Part shown: positions 35,935 through 47,500 of the stretch, one piece after another
Layout: every line of letters begins with the position of its first letter
Position numbering within the stretch: position 1 is the first letter of the stretch
Assembly: GCA_963727835.1 (NCBI GenBank)
Contig: CAVSIB010000008.1
Span: 1 to 52,241 of the forward strand
DNA from: G026625185 sp963727835
GTDB taxonomy: Bacteria; Desulfobacterota; WTBG01; JAGOGO01
Length of the DNA: 52,241 nucleotides
Reading direction: 5' to 3'
Translations under genes and position numbers: made by a program
The notes under the pieces: generated by a model
Seen by the model: only the letters and a program-made list of their open reading frames with translations
What the model was told of the DNA's origin: nothing
Database searches by the model: none

Positions 35935-36763
35935 GCACTGCTTTGTACCAGCTGGGAATTCGCATCAGTTTTGGCGATACGGTGGATATGTTAATGCGGC
36001 GCAAGGTCATAGTGCGGTTATTCTTACGCGGCAATTCCCGAAACTCAATGGGGATTTCCGTCACTTCACGAGCGGGGATATTCGGAAAGGTGAGGCCGAG
36101 TTGACAGGCCAATCCTTGGGTTTTCGTGGCGAGCCGTTCATAAAAACCAAAAAGCCCGCGAATGGTGGCGGCGTCGTTGTCCGAAATTTTCATGGTGGCG
36201 GCATCGGCTAGACAGACTTCTGCCACGGGCGCTCCCCCCTGCATGACCCTCATCACCTGGCAACGGATCCCCGCCACCACTTTCACCCCGGTCGGCACCA
36301 ATCGGGTTGGCGCTGGAGGCTCAGCGGCTTTAGCAATCATGTCCAGTGAGACACTGTCGCCCAACAGCTCTTGCAACTTCTGGCGCTGATCGGGAGGAAC
36401 ATTTGCTACCTGTTGCTCCAAGCCCTGCAACAGGGGCTGCACATTTTGCGTTTGCTGGTTGAGGCGGTCAACCTGCTGTTCATCCACTGTCATCAACGTA
36501 CCCTTGTGATGATCAACAATCACCACACTCTCGGCAGCATGATGGTACAAGAGATCGAGATTCTTATTACCACCGGCGGCCTTAACCATGATCTCGTCAT
36601 TTTTTATGGCAATTTCCTGGGTTGTAGCTACCGAAGCACTGCTTTCCTTAACCAGATATTCCAAGACAATATCGGCGTGAACGATTGCCGGAAGCGCCAG
36701 GCTGGCGTAGATGGCTAAGAAAAATGCAATACGGTTATTTTTTTTAATCGGAAAATAGTTCAT
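35915..36763 (-). CDS. Secreted protein, possibly DUF4412-like
   Basis: 282 residues with an N-terminal signal sequence (IAFFLAIYASLALPAIVHA) and a periplasmic body. It is rich in short beta-like segments, with two Cys (GIRCQVMRVM; VAEVCLADA) spaced as in DUF4412-type proteins. The last residues (SWYKAVPLTLWP) may be a false end created by the junction near 35930. Function unknown. GC content is higher than in neighbours to the left, like the two peptidoglycan genes upstream. Confidence 0.6.
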   Translation of the reverse strand: MNYFPIKKNNRIAFFLAIYASLALPAIVHADIVLEYLVKESSASVATTQEIAIKNDEIMVKAAGGNKNLDLLYHHAAESVVIVDHHKGTLMTVDEQQVDRLNQQTQNVQPLLQGLEQQVANVPPDQRQKLQELLGDSVSLDMIAKAAEPPAPTRLVPTGVKVVAGIRCQVMRVMQGGAPVAEVCLADAATMKISDNDAATIRGLFGFYERLATKTQGLACQLGLTFPNIPAREVTEIPIEFRELPRKNNRTMTLRRINISTVSPKLMRIPSWYKAVPLTLWP

Positions 36764-37055
36764 TGTTTTCGCTGTGGGAGCCCCATTGAGAAGGATTAAA
36801 AATTTGTGTTCAATATCCTTTCTGTAGAAAAAGTCCTTCTGCGGAGAAAAAGTTTCCTGGTCGCAACGGTTTTTCAGGTTATTAATTTAGCTGTGCCGGT
36901 TCATTGAGTCCTTTGTCATGGCATGCTTTACTCATGAACGGCACCAAACGCCCGCAACTAGTCACCTGGTAAGCCCGCGGCCGGGAGTGTCATCCAGGTT
37001 TAATCGCGTGATTGCAATCAAGACGGAATCATTACGGAAACGCAGCGGAAAAAAC

Positions 37056-38024
37056 TTACCACCGCGCCATGCGGTCCCGAACGTCGACATGAACAAAGGG
37101 GGGGTGAGTGGCCGTCGAGGGATACTTGCCTATTCCCCCGATAAGCCCCTGCGCCTCCGGTCGGGCTGCGGCCTCATTAATCAGACGGTAGAGTACCTTC
37201 GAATCACGGATATCGCTGAGGCGATGGCCATTGAGGTCATCCATTACCCCCTTTCCGTTCTCGTCGTCGATGAAAATGTCCGCTGCCGCGCCAAACTGAT
37301 GCTGGCTGAAGCGCACATTACCGAGCGAACTGTTATAGGCCGGGGTGCGGAACCCGCTCATGATGTGGAACGTACTCACCCGATAGCCGGCTTCGTTCAC
37401 CTTTTTAAGTGCATACTCGAGGGCGAGCGGAAGCCGCTCGTTGAGCACGAGGTACATCCGGGATCCGGCCGGCTGTTTGCATAGAAATTGTTTGAGTCGG
37501 AAGTGGGGGGAGACCAGGACATCTTCGTTTTCCTTCGTGACCTCGATGAACCCGGCCGGTGGGGAAAACCCAGGGAGTGCTTTCTCGGGATAGCGCCCGA
37601 TCCGATAGCCGTTCAGGGATGCACCCTGAAGCTGGTGGAACGGGACGAGAACGAATGCCTGCAGTATGACTTTGTCACCACCATCTGAACCAGCCACCTG
37701 GATAGGATAGAGGCCTGGTGCGGGCGGTGATGTCCACGCCCACCGCCCAGTGCCCAGCGGCACGAGCTTGCCGCCCGTTGGCCGTGCCAGGTAGTTCGAT
37801 CTCGGATCGGGGTCCATCACCTCGAAAGTCACGGTCTCTCCGGGAAGCACCGTCAACGCCCTCACCCGGTCGGTCGAAGTTATGTTTTGATACCGGAGTG
37901 CAAACCGAACTGCCGAAGATGCCACGACGGGACGAGGCGCGGTGATCATGATAAGGGCGCTGAGCGCCAGCACCGCGTATGCGATTTGCTTTAAAAAGGA
38001 TCGGGGCTTACAGATTAGTGTCAT
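37056..38024 (-). CDS. M15-family murein peptidase, MepK/YcbK-like
   Basis: 322 residues. Signal sequence (residues about 10-36), an Ig-like N-terminal domain (ALTVLPGETVTFEV), then a zinc peptidase domain with SGFRTPAYN, SQHQFGAAADIFIDD and the closing HVDVR, the Zn ligands of M15A/DUF882 enzymes. These cleave peptide cross-links in the periplasm. It lies 136 bp downstream of an LdtD-like transpeptidase, the same partnership as ycbB-ycbK in enterobacteria, where the pair handles 3-3 cross-links. GC-rich relative to the backbone. Confidence 0.85.
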   Translation of the reverse strand: MTLICKPRSFLKQIAYAVLALSALIMITAPRPVVASSAVRFALRYQNITSTDRVRALTVLPGETVTFEVMDPDPRSNYLARPTGGKLVPLGTGRWAWTSPPAPGLYPIQVAGSDGGDKVILQAFVLVPFHQLQGASLNGYRIGRYPEKALPGFSPPAGFIEVTKENEDVLVSPHFRLKQFLCKQPAGSRMYLVLNERLPLALEYALKKVNEAGYRVSTFHIMSGFRTPAYNSSLGNVRFSQHQFGAAADIFIDDENGKGVMDDLNGHRLSDIRDSKVLYRLINEAAARPEAQGLIGGIGKYPSTATHPPFVHVDVRDRMARW

Positions 38025-38160
38025 CGTTGTTCCTCATATGGTTGTCAATTTGTAGTTAGTCAATATTGACGCTGAATGCTTAAAATGATTATAGGGCGTC
38101 CTCGTCCCTTTGTGGCACATCCTTATACACCTCCATGGGCACATAAGTTCCGTGTGCCGA

Positions 38161-39912
<1,752 letters not shown>

Positions 39913-39944
39913 TGGGTATGGACCTATTTTGGGGTTATTTGCCT

Positions 39945-40200
39945 AACAATGTTTATATTGACCCATATAAAACAAAAAAATTCAGAAATTTGCAATATAA
40001 AAACCTAGAAAAAACTTTAAAAAAACTTCTTAACGCTTTGTTATTTATATTTATTTAAAATACCAATCGTTTATCAAGAAATTTTATACGGATCGGTATA
40101 ACGCCCCTGTAAAATCCCGTGTTGAACCAATTAGGCTGTTCCTGAGAACAAAAAAGACCCATCACCTTTATACCTGGCAATCCAGCCTTGTTATCTCAAA
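39945..40200. repeat. Dispersed repeat A2 upstream of ldtD
   Basis: Similar along its length to 51580-51836, and in its two ends to 29047-29141. Reading minus: a degenerate form of the family hairpin, then an element bounded by imperfect inverted ends around GATCCGTATAA/TTATACGGATC (39962-39972 and 40087-40097), and a TATATT preceded by CTAGGTTTT. It may be a mobile repeat carrying promoter and terminator signals. The spacer 39913-40250 holds nothing else. Confidence 0.55.
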
Positions 40201-40250
40201 TTATCATGAATTTCCCTCCGCACCTTAGAGAGCTTTTTCCCATTTTTGAT

Positions 40251-40508
40251 TCAGGAAATAATTTTTGCCTTTTTATAACTCTCAGAAATTACTTTTTCCC
40301 CATGATACTTAAAAGAAAAATTAATTCTTGCCCGGTATTTGCTAACTTTGCCATCTTCAACCATTATGTCCAGCTTTACCACCTCAGCAATTCTAGGGTC
40401 TAGAAGAGATTTGCCAGCGGTTTCCACAGCAATTTTAGCGGCCTCTTCCCAAGAAGTTTTACTTGTCCCGACTATCTCTACAATTCGGTATGTGCTTCCA
40501 CTAGTCAT
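40251..40508 (-). CDS. Dodecin-family flavin-binding protein
   Basis: 85 residues: TYRIVEIVGTSKTSWEEAAKIAVETA, then the VEDGKVSKYRARINFSFKY strand, which match dodecins, small proteins that assemble as dodecamers and store or quench flavins. It has an extra basic tail of about 15 residues. A strong GGGGGAGG precedes ATG 40508. Regulation is probably through module B2, shared with ytxH. Confidence 0.9.
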   Translation of the reverse strand: MTSGSTYRIVEIVGTSKTSWEEAAKIAVETAGKSLLDPRIAEVVKLDIMVEDGKVSKYRARINFSFKYHGEKVISESYKKAKIIS

Positions 40509-40555
40509 AATTTGGTTCCTCCCCCTCTAACGAAATTATTTAAAAAAATCTCAAA

Positions 40556-40830
40556 TAAAATAGGCCAAACCACCTTTTCGGTAATAAGGTAAATGATTAG
40601 TTCCAGGAACCCCGTATACATTTTCCTCCACGGGTATCCTGATTTTAATGTTCGTTATTCAAGAATTGAAAAGCATCCAGAACTTGATAATATAAACCTA
40701 TTGAGGTTCAAAATCAATTATAAAACAAATCAAGATATTATTTGAAAAATCAGGAGCTAGAAACTTCTAAACCACTTCACCTTTTTTGAAAATCCAAGTT
40801 GAAATTTAAAAAAAACTCGATTTAATACCC
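40556..40830 (-). promoter_or_regulatory. Conserved upstream module B2 (before dodecin)
   Basis: Close copy of module B1. Minus strand TTGATT (40717-40712), 17-bp spacer with dyad AACCT-CAAT-AGGTT, TATATT (40694-40689), start near 40682. The leader has a hairpin around GTGGAGGAAAAT and ends with a GG(T)GGTTTGGCCTATTTT hairpin remnant before the dodecin ribosome site. GGAGGAAAATG inside it could also start a small upstream reading frame; that frame is not conserved in B1. Confidence 0.6.
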
Positions 40831-41045
40831 TTTATATCACTTTATGCAACTGTAATTTAAGTGAATTATTCTATTAGAAAATTATCGTCAAAAAACTCCA
40901 CAAAACAACACACCCCCTTATGCCTCTAATGATGCAGATGGGTTATAATCATTATAGGCACTTTTGCAGGCAGTTTAACGGAAAAAGACGGTTTTTAAAG
41001 GATACTGGGTGGTTGAAAATAAAGGAGAAATCCGTTCTTAAACGA

Positions 41046-41088
41046 CCTTACAAGCCGGAGGTCTTAGGTTCGAACCCTCCGCCGCCTA
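41046..41088 (+). repeat. Diverged 3' half of tRNA-Val
   Basis: Matches 24597-24639 at 39 of 43 positions, from the anticodon loop (CCTTACAA) to the end of the acceptor. The 5' half is absent and T-stem pairing is spoiled, so it is not a functional tRNA. A terminator of similar plan follows, as after the intact gene. It may mark an old tRNA-targeted insertion or a deletion scar. Confidence 0.75.
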
Positions 41089-41101
41089 CTTAAATAATAT
41101 T

Positions 41102-41135
41102 AAGGCCCTAGGTAAATAATCTCGGGCCTTTTTTA
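41102..41135 (+). terminator. Intrinsic terminator after the tRNA remnant
   Basis: Seven-bp perfect stem AAGGCCC/GGGCCTT followed by T5, laid out like the terminator after tRNA-Val at 24653. Confidence 0.75.
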
Positions 41136-41516
41136 TTTCCCAATTAAGGTTTTTCCCACACTATTCCCCACAGATTTGATGGATCACTACAGGCTTGAAA
41201 AAAGTTGCGGCAGCTAAAATCCGGACCTTCCCGGTTACAGGAACCTAAGCCCCGAAGCACGTGAATGATTTTTTGGAGGCACTTGAAGGGGACGAGAATA
41301 CACGACAAACGTCCCCGGGAAAACGATTTCGTGAACTTTTCCCACCGTAGGAGTTAAATGCACCTTATCACCGAATAACCCCAAGACGCACTGAACTCTC
41401 ACCCTTTTCCCAGCCGGAGTCTTCAACTGCTAAACTACCTAGAGACGTTGTTAATTCAATTAAATTATGAAACACACATTCCGGCCGATGCTATTTTCAA
41501 TAAGTAGGCGTGAGGC

Positions 41517-44500
41517 CTAATGCCGGTAGACGGCAAGTTCTACGGAATGTTCAATATGATCGTCCTTTAGGTTAATCCAGGTGTCTTCTTGCATTACCCC
41601 GTCAACCGAAACGTTTGTTGCGCTCTCCCCTAACGGTCCTGACAGGACCTTTACGTTTATGTGGTAAATGGTCTCCCGGTACCGGTAGTGCACGGTGAAG
41701 CCCTCCCAATCAACAGGCAGACACGGTTCGAGATGTAGCCGGTCCTTTTCAAGTTTAAGCCCCAGGAGTGATTCCACGATAAGACGATACATCCATGCGG
41801 CCGATCCAGTATACCAGGTCCATCCACCACGACTCGTATGGGGGGGACGGCATAGACATCGGCAGCGACGACATAGGGCTCCACTTTATACGTTCCAATC
41901 CCCTCGGCCGATTTTCCATGATTCACCGGGTTGATCAGGGCAAGGAGTTCCCAGGCGCGCCGGCTGTCACCGAGCGCAGCAAAGGCCATCGCAGCCCAGA
42001 TAGCGCTTTGGGTGTATTGCCCGCCATTTTCCCGAACTCCGGGGACGTACCCTTTGATATAGCCGGGATTCAAATCTGATTTGTCGAACGGCGGGTCGAG
42101 AAGCTGAACCAGCGCGTCATGCCTTCGAACAAGGCGCTTATCAACGGCTTCCATTGCCAGGCGCGCGCGCGTGTGCCTGCCGGCCCCGGATAGAACCGAC
42201 CAGCTTTGGGCGATGGAATCGATCCGGCATTCCGGATTGCGTGAAGAACCAAGCGGCGTGCCATCGTCAAAATAAGCACGGAGGTACCACTCACCATCCC
42301 AGCCATTCTGCTCGATATTCCGGCTCAGATTACCTGCTTCTCTCTCACAGCGTTCGGCAAAGGGCAGATCCTTGTGCAGGCGTGCCACCTCAATGAAACT
42401 CATGAGTACTTTATAGAGGAAAAACGCGAGCCAGACACTTTCACCTTTGCCATTTTTGCCTACCATGTTCATAGCGTCATTCCAGTCACCGGAACCCATA
42501 AGCGGAAGGCCATGTTCACCAAATCTGAGCCCCCACAGGATTGCTCTTACACAGTGATCATAAAGACTGGCTTCTTCGTCGGACCGGCCGGGCAGATCGT
42601 AATAGGAGTCTTCATCGGTCTTGACCAGACGTCCCTTAATGAAGCGGACCGGTTCATCCAATACACCGGTATCTCCGGTGGTCATAACATAGCGACAAGC
42701 CGCAAGGGGCAGCCAGAGAAAGTCATCCGAGCAGCGCGTGCGCACTCCCCGGCCTGAGGGCGGATGCCACCAATGCTGGACATCTCCTTCCGTGAACTGA
42801 CGAGATGCCGAAAGAAGGAGATGCTCGCGCACGAGCCGTGGCTCTGCGTGAATGAGCGCCATCACGTCCTGCAGCTGGTCACGAAAGCCGAAGGCGCCTC
42901 CAGACTGGTAGTAACCGCTCCGTCCCCAAAAACGGCAGGCCTGGGTCTGGTATAAAAGCCAGCCGTTGACCAGGACGTTGATGGACGGGTCCGGGGTCAC
43001 AACCTGCACTGCGCCGAGTGTATGATTCCAATACTGCCATACCGCTTCGAGCGCGCCACGCGCGGCAGCTGACCCACAAAAGCGGTGTGCCAGGGTGCCG
43101 GCATCATCAGCGTCTTGCCCGGCACCGAGAGTGAAGACAATTTCACGTTCTTCCCCGTCCGCCAGATCAAAGGCCACCCGGAGAGCTCCGCATGGATCCA
43201 AGGCGGCCCCTACCCTGCCGGAAAGCTGTGACTCCGCCATTGCAGCGGGGTTCGCAAGCGTTCCATTACGCCCCACGAATGCCGTCCTGTCGCCGCTTAC
43301 GGTCCGGTTTCCATCGTCCACATTGAAAAATGCCGTTCGGGTGCCGAATTCCGTGTTATAAGTATTACGGGCAAAGAGGGCGCCGCTGAAATGGTTGATC
43401 TCGGTCATGACGTGCATGACTGATTTTGATCTCAGATCGCCCAGCACCCATTCCGCGTATCCGGTGACAGAAAGTCGTCGCGACCGGCCCGATTGGTTAC
43501 GCACCTTGAGCACAGTAAACTTGACCGGCGCGTCCACGGCGACGTAAACCCACACCTCGGTGCTGATACCGCGTTCATTGTGCTCGAAGACACTGTAGCC
43601 AAATCCGTGACGGGTGAGGTACGACGTGGTTCCGCGGCAGGGCAAAGGCATGGGGGACCAGAAATGCCCTCGCTCTTCATCCCGAAGGTAAAAGGCTTCT
43701 CCGCTCGAATCACTGACCGGGTCATTGTACCAGGGGGTGAGCCGGAACTCGTGGGCATTATCGCTCCACGTATAGGCATGCCCGTTCTCTGAAACCACGG
43801 TTCCAAAAACCGGGTTCGCCAGCACATTCACCCACGGCGCCGGTGTCACCTGCCCGCGGGCAGTTGAAATGACGTACTCCCGGCCATCAGGAGTGAACCC
43901 TCCCAAGCCGTTGAAAAACATCAGGTCCTGACGTGGCCGGGCCACTACCGCCAAGGAATCCCCGCGTTCTGTTCGAGTTGGCATAAGGCCCGGTATTGTT
44001 TTTTCCATAACGCTTCGAGGGGTTAACTGTTCCGTGAGCGTTCCCCTCCGGTCAGTAATGATGACGCGAGCAACTGCCTGAAAGAGAATATGGTCCTCCT
44101 TCGATATCTGGTCGGAAGGTCGTACGAAAATGCCACCAGGTCGATCGGTCACATTGCCTTCAGTGCCCGCAGCGATAAGCCCCATGATCTGCTCGTGAAG
44201 GAGTTGCCGGTAGCCGGCGTGATCTTCGTTCCAGATCACCAGGTCGACAGCCAGTCCTTTAAGACGCCAATAGGCATGGGCCTGAACGAGTTGGCGCACC
44301 AGATTGATGTTCGCCGGATCTTCAATCTGCAACAGCACCAGGGGGAGATCGCCGGAAATAGAGTAGCCCCAGAGGCCGGATTGCCCCCGCCGGTTCTTCA
44401 TCAGGGTCTCCGGACCGGCACGCAGTGAAGAATGGGCGTATAGGACAGAGGCGGCAAGACGTCCAAAAAGTTGGGCATCGGTTTCAGTGGCATTGATCTG

Positions 44501-47500
44501 CCGCAGGAAAACCTGGCTATGGGTCCATGCCAGATCAAAGACACGATCGGCGAGATGTCGGTCCTGATATTTCCCGACCAGACTTAAGACAGTATCACGG
44601 GTTTCGCCGATACCGGTGACGATATTGATAGTTGCTGATTTTTCAGGATCGAGGGTTATACCATACCGAATCGCCACAATCGGATCAAGCACCGAGCCTT
44701 CACTGCCCGATAGCGCGGATGAACCCCTCATTGCGTCAGGATCAGCAAGGGTGTTCCCGCGGCCGATAAACCGCATTCGGTCAGTCTCATAAGAGACGTC
44801 TCCACTGTCCGCTCCGTGCACCGCCATGAGATGAAACATCCAAGGCGGCTGTTCATCGAGGGAACGGGGACGCCGGGTGCAAAGAATTGCACTCTGCGGG
44901 CGAATGATCTCGGTCTGGACAAAGAGATTGCTGAAAGCCGGGTGAAGCGCGTCCTGTGCGGGCGAGGTAAGAACGACTTCCGCGTAACTCGTTACCTCGA
45001 TTGTTCTGCGATGCCGCGTCCGGTTCGTGATGGTAATCCGCCGCAGCTCAATGTCATCCTCAGGCGATACTGCAATCTCAGTATGGCTGTCAAGACCCTG
45101 ATCCCGGCGGCGGAACTCTGCTCGTCCTTCCGAAAATATTGCTTCATACCGGCTGGCACCCGTGAGAGCAGGCTGGTGCGTGGTGGACCAGAAAAAACCG
45201 CTTTTAAGGTCACGTATATAACAGAATGCGCCCCACTTATCGCAGGTGCTGTCTTCGTGCCACCGTGTCACGGCCATCTCTTTCCAACGACTGTAACCGC
45301 CGCCCGCGTTCGTGATCATGACGTGGTATCTGCCGTTCGATAGCAACTGCACTTCCGGCATAGGGGTGTCGGGGCTCGTGTAGACACGTATCGGCATCTC
45401 CTCTTCTTCAAGTAAAGCGGTATTTACTTCTGAAAGCTCGGTCGTGTGCGAATAGAAGGCCGTGGTCTTTGGCACCCGCTCCTGAAGCAGAAGAATTATT
45501 GCCTGAAACGATGGGTCCGACTCGAATCGCCGTTGCATGGGGTGGTTAAGGAGCAACGAGGCCAGAGAAAGGAGGCTCATACCCTGGTGATGAGCCAAGA
45601 AGGAACGAACCACAGCGCTCGATTGCCCGCGGGGCAAATGGGTCGGGGTGTAGTCAATGGCTTCATAAAAACCATACTTCCCCTCAAAGCCATGAGCCGC
45701 GAGCACACCGAGATTCTCACAGGCCTCTTCCGGGGCCAGCATGAGCGCCAGCGCTGAGGCATAGGGGGCAATGACCAGATCCCCGGCAAGTCCGCGTTTA
45801 AGCCCCAGGCCGGGCACGCCAAAGGCGCTATACTGATAATTGAGATGAACGTCAATCATGTTATACCCGGATTCCGAAACACCCCAAGGTACCCCCCGCT
45901 TTTTCCCATACTCGATCTGTCGTGCAACCGCCGCCTTATAAGTCTCATCGAGCAAAGTGTGCTCATAGCTCGGCATGACGAGGAGAGGCATAAGATATTC
46001 AAACATGGAACCGCTCCAGGAAAGGAGAATCGGCTCTCCGACGGCGGTAGTAAGCAGCCGTCCCAGGGCAAACCAGCTCTCCTGCGGCAATTGTCCCTGG
46101 GCAATGGCGACAAACGTTGCGAGTCGCGCTTCCGAAGCCAGTAAATCATAGTAACTCGCGTCCCGCCGTTTTTCGGTGACGTTGTACCCAATCGCCAACA
46201 GATGCCGAGCCTCATCGTAGAGAAAGTCATACTGCATCCTAGCAAGTTCACCGGATTGCCAAGCAAGGTTTTCGATAATCCCTATTCTCGTCTTGGCCCG
46301 AATGGTGGCCTCCCTGATAAACCCTTTGAGCGCATCAAGCCGCTGCCGACCCTCTGACTTTCCGTCGTTTCGATCTGTGAGAGTAGGCAGTAACTCCTTT
46401 TCAAGATTAGCCAAGGTGCGCAGCGTCAAAATCTGGCTAAGGCCGGGGAAGTCCCTCACTACCGCGGGCGTGAGAGGGAGCATCGTCCAGGGACAAAGAA
46501 ATTCCAGGTCGTCGAGGGCTGCCCGGCATTGCGCGGCGAAAGCCCGCGCCCACCATGCGGCTTGGTTCTCATCCGAGTCGCCTTCATCGACTCACCTTCG
46601 TTGTCTTCTCGTCGCTCTCCTCGACGTACTTCCATGTACGCCTGCGTCGGCTCCTCGTCGCCGCCTCGGTGCGCCTTCGAAGGCAACTTGGTATCAAGGT
46701 TGGAGCCTAATTCATTAACTATTTCCAGGGCTAAGGTTGCGATTTTCTCCAGGCTCTGCCGCACCGTTTCGAGTGTGTCGGGCCATAAAGCGCATTGAGA
46801 CAACTCTTCCCGCGCTTGCGTGAGCCGAACCGACGCGGATTCTCCGGCAGTGTCCCTGAGAATCCTCAGCGTATCGTTGAGCCCGTCAAATACCTTAGAT
46901 CCCCATATCTTCTCATCGGGAAGTTTGAGCAGCCCTGCCCGCAATGTCAACAGGTGGGCCGCAAGATTTCCGCTGTCCACTGTCGAAATATACATGGGCA
47001 GGAGTGGTTTCAGAGATTGGGTGTCGTACCAATTGTAGAAGTGCCCTTTGTAGCGTTCCATGGCTTCCATCGTATGGAATGCATTGGCTGTGCGATCAAT
47101 GAGCTGCCCTCCCGAAATATAGCCGAAGTCCCAGGCGGACAAATTGGCAAGGAGCGCAAGCCCCATGTTGGTCGGCGACGTGCGATGGGCAACCTTGGCA
47201 AGGGGATGTTCCTGATAGTTATCGGGCGGAAGCCAATGATCCTCCGGACCGACAAAGGTCTCGAAGAAGGCCCAGGTCTTTCGGGAAATCTTTCTCAGAA
47301 AAATGAGCTGGTCGGGGGTGAGCTTTGTTTCACGGCGCTTGAGCGGCTCGCTGATCCACCATGCTACCACGGGTGAGATAAACCAGAGGATCAGAACCGG
47401 CAGGGCGACAGCCAAAGCCTCTGGCCTTGAAACCGCAAGATAGATCGCCGCGGAAAGGGAAATGACCGGGGAGATCCACATGGTCCGCCAGACGCCGGCC

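Larger units (their letters stand above)
40509..41516. other. Intergenic region between dodecin and the glucan synthase
   Basis: Contains module B2, an AT-rich stretch, a tRNA-Val 3' remnant (41046-41088) with its own terminator, then about 380 bp of mixed sequence. A 63-codon minus-strand frame (41235-41426) occurs in the last part without ribosome site or recognised similarity. The motif TTTTTCCCACACTATTCCCCACA at 41152-41174 resembles sequence often seen beside tRNA-targeted integrases, but no integrase is present. Confidence 0.5.

Noticed and set aside
41235..41426. 63-codon minus-strand frame
   Set aside because: No ribosome site and no similarity I can name; composition is like the spacer. 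Kept only as a note in the gap entry.
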